Shown: positions 1 to 6,408, numbered from the stretch's first letter. The stretch is DNA of 6,850 bases from Leptolyngbya sp. SIO4C5 (GCA_010671965.1 JAAHIC010000239.1:1-6850), one strand, 5' to 3'. A program made the numbers and translations. The notes: generated by a model not told the origin, from the letters alone.

Positions 1-326
1 TACCATTGCTGCAACCCTGCCGCAGACTGGAACAGCGTGGGGAGCAGCAGCTAGTCGCTGATGGTATTTACCGCATAAATACCCCAGTACCAGGCTTTTC
101 GTTTAATCAGTACCTCATTGTTGATGAAGCGCCGCTGCTGTTTCACACTGGCCCCCGCAAAATGTTTCAGCTCGTCTATGAGGCTGTTGCCAAAGTAATT
201 CCTGTGGAGAGGCTCAAATATGTCGCATTTTCTCACGTAGAGGCAGACGAGTGCGGCTCACTTAATCAGCGGCTAGCTGCTGCTCCCCACGCTGTTCCAG
301 TCTGCGGCAGGGTTGCAGCAATGGTA
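1..326. repeat. 62-bp inverted repeat with one mismatch, flanking 202 bp; probable chimeric contig end
   Basis: Bases 1-54 are the perfect reverse complement of 273-326. After one mismatch (55 versus 272) seven more bases match (56-62, CGCTGAT, against 265-271). The right arm lies in a conserved part of the MBL gene and reads sensibly there; the left arm replaces that gene's 5' end and encodes unrelated residues. The left arm starts at the first base of the window, so its full length is unknown. A foldback at a short microhomology, as made by multiple-displacement amplification or by misassembly, explains this better than a biological repeat, but a real inversion cannot be excluded. Confidence 0.9.
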
Positions 327-725
327 TCAATTGAAGATCTTGCCGATAAGGCTCCCCAGGTTTTGGCTGATGGGGAGGTTCTTGCTACGGGAAAACACGC
401 GGTTCGGTGGTTTGATATGCCGCATCTGCCTCATGCTTGGGAGTGCGGCCATCTGATGGAAGAGACGACGAAGACATTGTTTTGCGGAGATCTCTTCACC
501 CAGGGAGGCGCAGACTTACCCCCTCTAACTGAATCCGATATTCTGGGGCCGAGTGAGACATTCCGGCAACAGATGGACTACTATTCGCATACGAAAAACG
601 GGCCGGAGATGTTGGAGCGACTGGCCTCAACTGAGCCGAGAGTCTTAGCCTGTATGCATGGGAGTGCTTGGCAAGGTGAGGGCGCTAAGCTGCTACGAGC
701 GCTGGCTGCAGAACTTGCTGCCTGA
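6..725 (+). CDS. MBL-fold protein with flavodiiron-like (oxygen-binding di-iron) domain; 5' end disrupted
   Basis: Cytoplasmic metallo-beta-lactamase-fold protein of the kind that forms the di-iron domain of flavodiiron proteins, here without flavodoxin or flavin reductase domains. Visible ligands, numbered from the TTG at 6: H77, E79 and D81 in HVEADEC, H143 in LPHAWE, D162 in CGDLF and H218 in CMHGSAW. The flavodiiron motif HxExDH has E82 in place of its last His. The C-terminus is intact. The N-terminus is not credible: residues 1-16 are encoded by an exact reverse complement of bases inside the gene (1-54 versus 273-326), and recognisable family sequence starts around LVADGIYR (base 51 onward). 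The real start codon and about 10-15 residues are therefore missing, and TTG at 6 is only the first in-frame start. By family knowledge the role may be O2 or NO reduction or sensing; substrate and electron donor cannot be read from sequence. No partner gene lies next to it. Confidence 0.82.
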   Translation: MLQPCRRLEQRGEQQLVADGIYRINTPVPGFSFNQYLIVDEAPLLFHTGPRKMFQLVYEAVAKVIPVERLKYVAFSHVEADECGSLNQRLAAAPHAVPVCGRVAAMVSIEDLADKAPQVLADGEVLATGKHAVRWFDMPHLPHAWECGHLMEETTKTLFCGDLFTQGGADLPPLTESDILGPSETFRQQMDYYSHTKNGPEMLERLASTEPRVLACMHGSAWQGEGAKLLRALAAELAA

Positions 726-830
726 GGGGCTGCTATCTCCTACCTCAGGCTGGGACACTTTTCAGCGGCGCTACAAAGAAGGGGAGGCGGCGGACTATGA
801 TGGCTTTGAAGCCTAGGACCAAGCCCAACT

Positions 831-2399
831 ATGAAGCTTGCCGCGATCGATATTGGCACCAACTCCATTCACATGATTATTGTGGAGGCGATCGCCCAGC
901 GTCACTTTGAGGTGATCGATCGCGAAAAAGAGATGGTCAAGCTAGGGGCTGGGGTATTTGCTACCAATCGACTGAGCGATCGCGCCTTTGCCGCGGGCTT
1001 AGAAACCATTAGCCGCTATGTCCATTTAGCCGAGCAAACAGGGGTTGATGAAATAATCACCGCCGCCACCAGCGCCATCCGTGAGGCGCAAAATGGCGAA
1101 GCCTTTATGGACGCGGTAGTGCAGCAGACAGGGCTGGCTCCCCGCATCATCTCTGGAAAAGAGGAAGCCCGTCTAATTTTTCTAGCCGTCCGCAACTCCA
1201 TTGCTCTGGAAAATGACACCGCGCTGGTTTTTGATATTGGTGGTGGCAGCACCGAAGCTGTTTTAGGCAATCAGCAAGAAGTACTGTTTGGTGACAGTCT
1301 TCAGCTGGGGGTGCAGCGGCTGCTGGATATGTTTGAGGACAAAGGCCCGGTGGGCAGTGAAAGCCGGGGAGTGCTGGAAGCCCATATCCGCTTTGTCGCG
1401 CAGCAAACCCTCGACCAGATTCAGGAGATCGGCTTTGAGCGAGTAGTCGGTACATCCGGTACGATTCGTACCCTGGGTGAGGCCGCTCATTTGAAAGCTA
1501 AGGGTGAGTCATTGCGCTCGGTTAATGCTGAGGTCGTGCGGCTCAAGGATATTGAAGATCTCACCGCAGATTTGCTGGAGAGAGCGATGAAAGATCGCAC
1601 CAAGGTCAAAGGCATCAACGACAAACGGGCAGATGCGATTCATCTGGGCGGCGTGCTGCTGGCGCAGTTACTGAAGATGGCGGGCGTTAAAGAAATTACC
1701 CTCTGTGATGCCTCCCTGCGAGAAGGGATGATCTTAGACTATTTGGAACGGCATTCTCATGAAGTCGCCACGTTTCCGATTCAGAGCGATTTGCGATACC
1801 GCAAAGTTGCTCAACTGGCGCAGAAATATCAGTCTGACTGGCAGCAAAACAGTCATATTTCCCATCTGGCCCTGCAGATATTTGATCAAACGCAGGAACT
1901 ACATGAATACGGCGAATTTGAACGCGATTTGCTGAAATATGCGGCCCTTCTGCACGATATTGGCCAGTTTATTTCGTTTCGGAAACACCACAAAAATTCG
2001 CGCTATATCATCAACCGCACCGATCCGCGCGGCTTTACAGACGAGGAGGTTTTGCTGATCGGGCACCTCACTCGCTATCACTGCAAAGCAGCCCCTAGCA
2101 AAAAGCACAAAAAGTTCAAACGTTTATCCAAAGCCCATCGCCAGGTGGTCAAAACGCTCTCAGGCATTCTCAGGATAGCGGTCAGTCTCGACAAAACTAG
2201 AAACCAGCGAGTCTCAACGACGACCTGCCACATTTCAGCCGATACTCTCGCAATTAGGGTGGCGGGAGCCGACAATCTCGAGCTAGAAGTGTGGGCTGCG
2301 CAGCGAGACTGTGAGGTATTGGCCGAGGCGATCGCTCGCGATATTGAAATTCAGCCTGTGTCCTCTGTCTCGAAAGACTTATCATCAGCCCACGTCTGA
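831..2399 (+). CDS. ppx: Exopolyphosphatase, Ppx/GppA family, with C-terminal HD domain
   Basis: Ppx/GppA phosphatases release phosphate from polyphosphate ends or hydrolyse pppGpp to ppGpp. At 522 residues this matches full-length two-part Ppx proteins (about 500-550). The N-terminal ASKHA half shows phosphate loop 1 (DIGTNS, residues 7-12), the catalytic glutamate region (SGKEEARLIF, 108-117), phosphate loop 2 (FDIGGGSTE, 134-142) and GTSGTIRTL (207-215). The HD-type C-terminal half has LLHDIG (373-378) followed by a His/Lys-rich stretch (RKHHKNSRY, 384-392). The last 15 or so residues look like a variable tail. The ATG at 831 gives the canonical MKLAAIDIGTNS start; the nearest purine stretch, AGGA at 815-818, is a weak, distant Shine-Dalgarno. 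The gene starts 105 nt after the MBL gene. Ppx is the likely activity; separating it from GppA needs biochemistry or a phylogeny. Confidence 0.93.
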   Translation: MKLAAIDIGTNSIHMIIVEAIAQRHFEVIDREKEMVKLGAGVFATNRLSDRAFAAGLETISRYVHLAEQTGVDEIITAATSAIREAQNGEAFMDAVVQQTGLAPRIISGKEEARLIFLAVRNSIALENDTALVFDIGGGSTEAVLGNQQEVLFGDSLQLGVQRLLDMFEDKGPVGSESRGVLEAHIRFVAQQTLDQIQEIGFERVVGTSGTIRTLGEAAHLKAKGESLRSVNAEVVRLKDIEDLTADLLERAMKDRTKVKGINDKRADAIHLGGVLLAQLLKMAGVKEITLCDASLREGMILDYLERHSHEVATFPIQSDLRYRKVAQLAQKYQSDWQQNSHISHLALQIFDQTQELHEYGEFERDLLKYAALLHDIGQFISFRKHHKNSRYIINRTDPRGFTDEEVLLIGHLTRYHCKAAPSKKHKKFKRLSKAHRQVVKTLSGILRIAVSLDKTRNQRVSTTTCHISADTLAIRVAGADNLELEVWAAQRDCEVLAEAIARDIEIQPVSSVSKDLSSAHV

Positions 2400-2578
2400 G
2401 AATTCTCTGCTTCAAGCTGACAATCCCTGTTCTCAAAGATGACAGTCACTTTTGAGCAGCTTTGGGCGATCGCTCAACTCAGCCTTGCCAACGGCACTCC
2501 ACCTCAGGAAAAGCTTACAATTTGTGAATTTAGACTGTAAGCTTAATCAATGAAAGGCTATTGCGACAGCGATTGAAT
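2400..2578. other. Spacer between ppx and ndhS
   Basis: This 179-nt spacer holds one HIP1 octamer (2466-2473), a 33-codon ATG reading frame (2439-2540) with no recognisable product, and the dyad at 2511-2544. I see no intrinsic terminator with a T-run after ppx and no clear -35/-10 pair. The promoter of ndhS presumably lies here. Confidence 0.5.
2511..2544. promoter_or_regulatory. 9-bp perfect dyad upstream of ndhS
   Basis: AAGCTTACA (2511-2519) and TGTAAGCTT (2536-2544) are perfect inverted copies separated by 16 nt. The right arm ends 34 nt before the ndhS ATG. No T-run follows, so it does not look like an intrinsic terminator for ppx; an operator or a leader hairpin is more likely. The left arm CTTACAAT resembles one half of an RpaB HLR1 box, but the second half matches poorly, so I do not assign a regulator. 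Confidence 0.35.
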
Positions 2579-2764
2579 ATGATTTTGCCAGGTTCTCCCG
2601 TCAAAGTTGTGAATCTCGACGACACTTACTACGGCTTTGAAGGCCAGGTACAGCGAATCAGCGATGGTAAAGTCGCCGTCCTGTTTGAAGGCGGTAACTG
2701 GGACAAGCTTGTAACCTTTCGTCTGTCTGACCTAGAACTGGTAGACAAACGCGGTAAAAAGTAG
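2579..2764 (+). CDS. ndhS: NAD(P)H-quinone oxidoreductase (NDH-1) subunit S
   Basis: NdhS is a small peripheral-arm subunit of cyanobacterial and chloroplast NDH-1. It has an SH3-like fold and helps dock reduced ferredoxin, so it supports cyclic electron flow around photosystem I at the cytoplasmic face of the thylakoid. The product is 61 residues. The core [20 protein letters not shown] (residues 14-33) followed by [20 protein letters not shown] matches my memory of the NdhS family (Synechocystis Ssl0352, formerly DUF3252) almost throughout. I chose ATG 2579 because it gives the expected MILPG start; the in-frame TTG at 2561 would add six non-conserved residues. No clear Shine-Dalgarno precedes the ATG. 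The Lys-rich tail DKRGKK may contribute to the basic surface. The next gene starts 29 nt downstream. Confidence 0.9.
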   Translation: MILPGSPVKVVNLDDTYYGFEGQVQRISDGKVAVLFEGGNWDKLVTFRLSDLELVDKRGKK

Positions 2765-2793
2765 TGGTTTCCTCTTGAGGCGGCAAAATTAAT

Positions 2794-3447
2794 ATGCGTC
2801 TTCCCCTGCCGCAATTTTCGACCCAGGCTCGCCATGCTGATCACATTGCTGAGGTGATCGAAACGGCAACGACCGAGTTCTTATCTCAGTGCCTAGAGCC
2901 TGAAGACCTCAGCTTTCCGGCAATGCCTCCTTTCGGGAGCTGGGTCAAGTCGGTGGATGAGGAATCCGGCAATCAAATTTATGCCGTAGTCTATTACGCC
3001 ACCACTAGCCCGATTGATTCAGTCCACCGAGCTAGAGCTTTAGGCTTGTCCTTAGCGGAACTACGAGAGCAGCAGCCCCAGATCTTTGCCATGCTCAAAA
3101 CCGAATTTCGCTCGGCCATTATCGGCTTTCAGCCTGGAACGGGCGATCGCTCCAGCAATCTGATTTATCAGCACCTCCCGCCGCGACCGCCCCAGATTCA
3201 TCAGGCTGTCTATCGCTGTCCTGCTGACGAAATTGTCCAGTTCAGCCAGCAGCTCGATTTTTTCAGAACCCTGCTGGAAGTCCCTGGCGCGCCCGTAGAC
3301 AGCCTGATGGCAGCGACCATTCGCCAAATCTATCAGCTTCGCAAAGCCGATCGCGACTGGCTGGTACAGGCGGGCCGCACTCTGAGCATCGTTTTGAAGG
3401 ACGATTACGATCGCCTGCGGGTTATTCTTAATCAGATTCATCCTTGA
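2794..3447 (+). CDS. Conserved cyanobacterial protein, HAS-barrel-like
   Basis: A soluble 217-residue protein with no signal peptide or membrane segment. It resembles cyanobacterial proteins annotated as HAS-barrel domain-containing, whose beta-barrel is related to the N-terminal domain of HerA helicases and to a domain of ATP synthase-type ATPases. Features that look conserved are the start MRLPLPQF, PPFGSWVKSVDEESGNQIYA (residues 45-64) leading into VVYYATTSPID (65-75), the segment LPPRPPQIHQAVY (128-140) and the C-terminal KDDYDRLRVILNQIHP (202-217). No Walker A motif is present, so it is not an ATPase itself. A GAGG at 2777-2780 lies 13 nt before the ATG, farther than usual. Its place just after ndhS suggests co-transcription, but a role in NDH-1 is not shown. 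The family name is from memory and the cellular function is unknown. Confidence 0.72.
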   Translation: MRLPLPQFSTQARHADHIAEVIETATTEFLSQCLEPEDLSFPAMPPFGSWVKSVDEESGNQIYAVVYYATTSPIDSVHRARALGLSLAELREQQPQIFAMLKTEFRSAIIGFQPGTGDRSSNLIYQHLPPRPPQIHQAVYRCPADEIVQFSQQLDFFRTLLEVPGAPVDSLMAATIRQIYQLRKADRDWLVQAGRTLSIVLKDDYDRLRVILNQIHP

Positions 3448-3469
3448 ACTTTAGCCAGCTTCTATTGAT

Positions 3470-3474
3470 GAGGG
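3470..3474 (+). promoter_or_regulatory. Shine-Dalgarno of the FAD oxidoreductase gene
   Basis: GAGGG lies 7 nt before ATG 3482 but only 4 nt before the in-frame GTG at 3479. The spacing favours the ATG as the true start. Confidence 0.6.
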
Positions 3475-3481
3475 TCGGGTG

Positions 3482-4675
3482 ATGAAAACCTATGACTGGA
3501 TTGTGGTGGGCAACGGGCTAGCCGGAGCTGCCCTGAGCTATGAGCTAGCGCGGTGTGGGGCAAGCGTGCTGGTAATCGATCGCGCTTTAGAACCGGCTAG
3601 CGCCACCCGGTTTAGCTACGGGGGCATTCCCTGCTGGTCCGGTACGACTGATCTCACCCGGCAGCTTTGTCAAGAAGGGATGGAGCGCCAGCGCCAGTTT
3701 TCGCAAGAGCTAGAGGCCGATACTCAGTTTAGAGAACTGGATTTGGTGCTGACCATTGACGCGGCGACAGATCCAACAGCAATCGCCCGTGACTATGAAA
3801 AGTTCGACATCGCGCCCCAGCTCATCAGCCCTGCCGAAGCCCAGTCTCTAGAGCCGCAGCTCAACCCAGTGGCGATCGCTGGCGCTTTAACCGTTCGCCA
3901 CGGCCACGTAGAGCCTATGGCGCTAGTGGCAGCTTATAACCAAGCGTTTCAGCGGCTTGGCGGCGATCGCTTCATTGCAGAAGTCACCGGACTGGTCAAG
4001 ATTGGCGATCGCGTTACCGGCATTACCACCCCCCAGCAGGCCTACGCGGCAGCCAATGTGGTGGTGGCCGCAGGCGGACTGAGCCGCCAGATCCTGCAGC
4101 GTTCTGGCATTGTGGTTCCCGTCTATTTCACTCAGGCAGAGCTGATTGAAACCCCTGCCGTAGACTTCTCAATTCGCAGCCTGATTATGCCTGCAGGACT
4201 GCAGCGCTTTGAGTTGGAAAGTCAGGCCAGCCAGCCGGAAACTGAAAGGCTGTGGCAAGAACCGGGTCATAAAATCGCTGAGCCTATTTTGGATGCTGGC
4301 GTGGTTCAGTTTCTTGACGGTCGTTTACGTATCGGTCAGATTAGCCGATTGCTCACCAGCTCACAGCCCCCGGTTGATGCTGCTCGCAGCGAAGCGCGGA
4401 TTCGCGCGGCTGTCAGCCATCTGTTACCCGTGTTAAAAGACGTGCCAGGGCAGTGGCATTCGTGTTTAGTCTCTTTTAGCCGAGATGGTATACCGCTGGC
4501 AGGGGGGGTTCCAGGCATTACGGGCTTACAGGTTTTTACTGGGTTTGGCAGCCCCTTCGCAATTTTGCCGCCTACGGCAGCTCGATTTGTCCGCTGGCTG
4601 ACGGGCGAAGCAGATGCCCTGATTGAGCAGATGCAGCCTAGCCGCTTTGACCGGGGATTGCAGGTCACGTCTTAG
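3482..4675 (+). CDS. FAD-dependent oxidoreductase, DAO (glycine/D-amino-acid oxidase-like) family
   Basis: A predicted soluble flavoprotein of 397 residues. The N-terminal Rossmann motif reads VVGNGLAGAALSYEL, with glycines at 10, 12 and 15, and the strand-end acid D33 in VLVID binds the FAD ribose. The middle follows the DAO pattern: a substrate-domain stretch with RHGHVEPMALVAAYNQ, then VVVAAGGLSRQIL, the usual second FAD contact. The C-terminus has SFSRDGIPLAGGVPGITGLQVFTGFGS and then ILPPTAARFVRWLTG, the typical cap over the flavin. The family oxidises amines, amino acids or similar donors; the substrate cannot be assigned. The FSYGGIPCWSG segment near residue 45 lies where some relatives carry a covalent-flavin or substrate loop. 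ATG 3482 is preferred over GTG 3479 because of Shine-Dalgarno spacing. It lies 34 nt after the HAS-barrel-like gene and may be the last gene of an ndhS operon. ThiO is a possible relative, but no thiamine gene is nearby. Confidence 0.85.
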   Translation: MKTYDWIVVGNGLAGAALSYELARCGASVLVIDRALEPASATRFSYGGIPCWSGTTDLTRQLCQEGMERQRQFSQELEADTQFRELDLVLTIDAATDPTAIARDYEKFDIAPQLISPAEAQSLEPQLNPVAIAGALTVRHGHVEPMALVAAYNQAFQRLGGDRFIAEVTGLVKIGDRVTGITTPQQAYAAANVVVAAGGLSRQILQRSGIVVPVYFTQAELIETPAVDFSIRSLIMPAGLQRFELESQASQPETERLWQEPGHKIAEPILDAGVVQFLDGRLRIGQISRLLTSSQPPVDAARSEARIRAAVSHLLPVLKDVPGQWHSCLVSFSRDGIPLAGGVPGITGLQVFTGFGSPFAILPPTAARFVRWLTGEADALIEQMQPSRFDRGLQVTS

Positions 4676-4682
4676 GCCATAA

Positions 4683-4717
4683 GATTCAGCTGTTGCAAAA
4701 TTAGGCGTGGCTGAATC
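4683..4717. repeat. 8-bp inverted repeat after the oxidoreductase gene, possible terminator stem
   Basis: GATTCAGC (4683-4690) and GCTGAATC (4710-4717) pair perfectly around a 19-nt loop, starting 7 nt after the TAG stop. The loop is long and no T-run follows, so a terminator role is weak inference; protection of the transcript 3' end is an alternative. Confidence 0.4.
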
Positions 4718-4743
4718 AAGGGATAAATCCGATGTTGGCCGGT

Positions 4744-4810
4744 CGTGAGCGAGACGCTCACACTCCTCGCCTTTATTGTCAGACAGGTTAGTGCGAGCAT
4801 CTTGCTCACG
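4744..4810. repeat. Inverted pair of REP-like palindromes
   Basis: Element 1 (4744-4764) is a hairpin with arms GTGAGCG and CGCTCAC around AGA (4745-4761). Element 2 (4790-4810) is its inverted copy, matching 18 of 21 positions, with 25 nt between them. At the loop-closing pair element 1 has G-C and element 2 has A-T, so two of the three differences compensate and keep the stem. Such pairs are typical of REP/BIME-type elements, and similar GCGAG-CATCTTG-CTCGC palindromes are, from memory, frequent in cyanobacterial spacers. No transposase gene is nearby. Confidence 0.75.
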
Positions 4811-4819
4811 CTTGAATTC

Positions 4820-4846
4820 ATACCCAAAATCAGCAATACCCAAAAT
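4820..4846. repeat. Direct repeat ATACCCAAAAT, two copies at 16-nt spacing
   Basis: ATACCCAAAAT occurs at 4820-4830 and again at 4836-4846, separated by CAGCA. It may be a duplicated protein-binding site upstream of the stress gene or simple local slippage. It lies over 200 nt before that gene. Confidence 0.6.
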
Positions 4847-5054
4847 TAAAGGGGTCGCGCCATACGGCTGTAAAACAGCGACATTGTTACCGAGTTTTTA
4901 ACCTTTTGATCGCTAAGGTATGTGCATAACCAAAGCCATAGTAGTTATTAAAAGCTAAGAGTTATCTGAGCCTTTTTGTTCAGAAAGTCTGCTCTTTATT
5001 GCCTGCTCTTATGTTTTTATCGCTACAGGTTTTCAACATATTGCGAGGTCAATT

Positions 5055-6407
5055 ATGGTTTTTTCTAATCACTCTTTACTAGGATTAGGCGTCTTTTTCA
5101 GCTATCAGGATGCAGAGGTCGCTTTAGAGAAGCTAAAAGAGGCAGGTTTTTTGAGCCATCAGCTTTCTTTTCTCGCCAAAAGCAGCGATCGCCATGATGA
5201 TTTAGCTACAGCGTCTTTAGACAGTCGCTATTTGGGATCTCTACCTTCAGCTACCAACCCCATCGCCCCCAGTTCTGCCGCTAACAGCATGATCAGTGGT
5301 TTGTCTGGGCTAGTTGCTCGGCCTAGCCAGCTTGAGCTGTTGGGAACCGGATCTGTTGTTGCCGGGGGGCGGCTGAGTGCGATCGTCTCCTCCCTCAATA
5401 GCTTTGCCGGCTCTAGCATAGAAGCGCTGAGGACTTTGGGCATTCCTGAGCAGACAGCCGCCTTGTACAGCGATCGCATTGGGCGAGGCGATTGTCTAAT
5501 TGGGGTGGAAGGCTCTGGCCCTGACATTCTAGAGGCGGAGGAGATTTTGCATCACTGCCAGATCAATCACTGGCAAATCTATGAGATAGCGGCGGCAGAG
5601 GTGCCTGCGGAACAGCCAGTTTCTCCGCCAGCTAGCTTTATGGCAGCGGCCCCTGCCGTATCAACGCCTCCTGGGCCTGCTGGCGGTTTGCCGTATGAAT
5701 CTGCTGGTGAGTCTGACACTGCCCGGTTTGCAGTCGGTGCCTTTCGGCACTATCCGGAGACAGAAGCGGCTCTGCGAGATCTCCAGCAGATGGGCTTTCC
5801 GCTGGAGCGCATATCAGTGATTACCCGCAACGGCGATCGGATTAAGGCGCCCAGCGCCGTTAAGCAGATTGACGGTGTTGACTCTAGGCGTGAGGGAGCC
5901 GATCCGATCGCTCAGGTCAATCTCTACGATGGGGATCGTTCTCAGATGGGTAAAGGAGCCACTGCCGGAGCGCTAGCCGGGGGATCTGTGGGCGGTTTAA
6001 CCGGGCTGCTAGTTGGGCTGGGAACGCTGGCGATACCAGGGGTAGGCCCGATTTTTCTAGCGGGAACGGCTGGCACTGCGATCGCTGCGGCGCTGGCAGG
6101 TAGCGCGATCGGGGCTGCGGCTGGCGGTCTACTGGGAACTTTAGTCGGGATGGGGATTCCAGAAGATAGGGCCAAGGTTTATCACGAGCGTTTGGCGGCG
6201 GGGCAGTATATCATCGTCGCCACAGGGACTGAGGCTGAAATTCTGAGCGCTGAGAAAATCTTCAGCTCTTATGGCATTGAGGAATGGGGGATTTACCCGG
6301 CCTTTCAATCGTCCTTACAGGCAGAAAACGTCGGCCAGGATGCCGTTTGGGAGGCTCAACTGGGCGTGCCGGTAGGCAGCTATTCTGCGGATCGCCGCCT
6401 TTATTAA
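5055..6407 (+). CDS. Two-unit general stress protein (YflT/GSP17M-like) with one glycine zipper
   Basis: The 450-residue product contains two related units. Unit 1 (about residues 10-177) begins GLGVFFSYQDAEVALEKLKEAGF and ends with GIPEQTAALYSDRIGRGDCL and an EAEEILHHCQINHWQIYE stretch. Unit 2 (about 225-414) begins VGAFRHYPETEAALRDLQQMGF and ends with GIPEDRAKVYHERLAAGQY and SAEKIFSSYGIEEWGIY. Each unit looks like the general stress protein 17M/YflT fold common in cyanobacteria. Unit 2 carries the usual long glycine/alanine-rich hydrophobic zipper (about 299-366), likely membrane-associated or oligomerising. The matching part of unit 1 is shorter, polar and lacks the zipper. A Pro/Ala-rich linker (178-222) joins the units and a 36-residue tail follows. 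A good Shine-Dalgarno GAGG (5045-5048) lies 6 nt before the ATG. A 379-nt upstream region suggests its own promoter. Molecular function of the family is unclear; a stress role is inferred from family naming only. Confidence 0.82.
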   Translation: MVFSNHSLLGLGVFFSYQDAEVALEKLKEAGFLSHQLSFLAKSSDRHDDLATASLDSRYLGSLPSATNPIAPSSAANSMISGLSGLVARPSQLELLGTGSVVAGGRLSAIVSSLNSFAGSSIEALRTLGIPEQTAALYSDRIGRGDCLIGVEGSGPDILEAEEILHHCQINHWQIYEIAAAEVPAEQPVSPPASFMAAAPAVSTPPGPAGGLPYESAGESDTARFAVGAFRHYPETEAALRDLQQMGFPLERISVITRNGDRIKAPSAVKQIDGVDSRREGADPIAQVNLYDGDRSQMGKGATAGALAGGSVGGLTGLLVGLGTLAIPGVGPIFLAGTAGTAIAAALAGSAIGAAAGGLLGTLVGMGIPEDRAKVYHERLAAGQYIIVATGTEAEILSAEKIFSSYGIEEWGIYPAFQSSLQAENVGQDAVWEAQLGVPVGSYSADRRLY

Positions 6408-6408
6408 G

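Larger units (their letters stand above)
4676..5054. other. 379-nt non-coding region with several short repeats
   Basis: I find no credible gene on either strand. From left to right it contains a hairpin after the oxidoreductase stop (4683-4717), an inverted pair of REP-like palindromes (4744-4810), an 11-bp direct repeat (4820-4846), a small GCTGT-AAA-ACAGC hairpin (4867-4879) and an AT-rich stretch (about 4880-5044) that should hold the promoter of the stress gene. No pair of good -35 and -10 boxes stands out. Confidence 0.6.
888..6085. repeat. HIP1 octamers (GCGATCGC), eleven dispersed copies
   Basis: Exact copies start at 888, 976, 2328, 2466, 3143, 3872, 3963, 4005, 5185, 5470 and 6078. 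HIP1 is the highly iterated palindrome of many cyanobacterial genomes. Ten copies lie inside coding regions and one (2466) in a spacer. None is found in 1-840, in most of ppx, or after 6085. Confidence 0.9.

Noticed and set aside
51..236. Minus-strand frame opposite the start of the MBL gene
   Set aside because: It lies within the well-conserved MBL coding sequence and its product has no recognisable motif; a shadow frame.
4209..4436. Plus-strand 75-codon frame inside the oxidoreductase
   Set aside because: Fully nested in a clear DAO-family gene in another frame, with no Shine-Dalgarno or recognisable product.
4336..4668. Minus-strand 110-codon frame under the FAD oxidoreductase
   Set aside because: The + strand here encodes the conserved C-terminal FAD cap; the antisense product looks random.
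4526..4843. Minus-strand 105-codon frame extending into the spacer after the oxidoreductase
   Set aside because: Half lies over the oxidoreductase gene and the rest covers the palindrome pair; no family resemblance.
4744..4846. CRISPR-like array suggested by adjacent palindromes and direct repeats
   Set aside because: The palindromes are inverted rather than direct, the direct repeat is 11 bp with a 5-nt gap, and no cas gene is present.
4880..5044. Possible promoter boxes in the AT-rich stretch, such as TTGTTA at 4884 and TATTAA at 4946
   Set aside because: No -35 and -10 pair has acceptable spacing and match, so no specific promoter is called.
5942..6175. Minus-strand Pro/Ala/Ser-rich frame
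   Set aside because: It is the antisense of the glycine-zipper coding stretch, whose GC-rich codons avoid stops in this frame.
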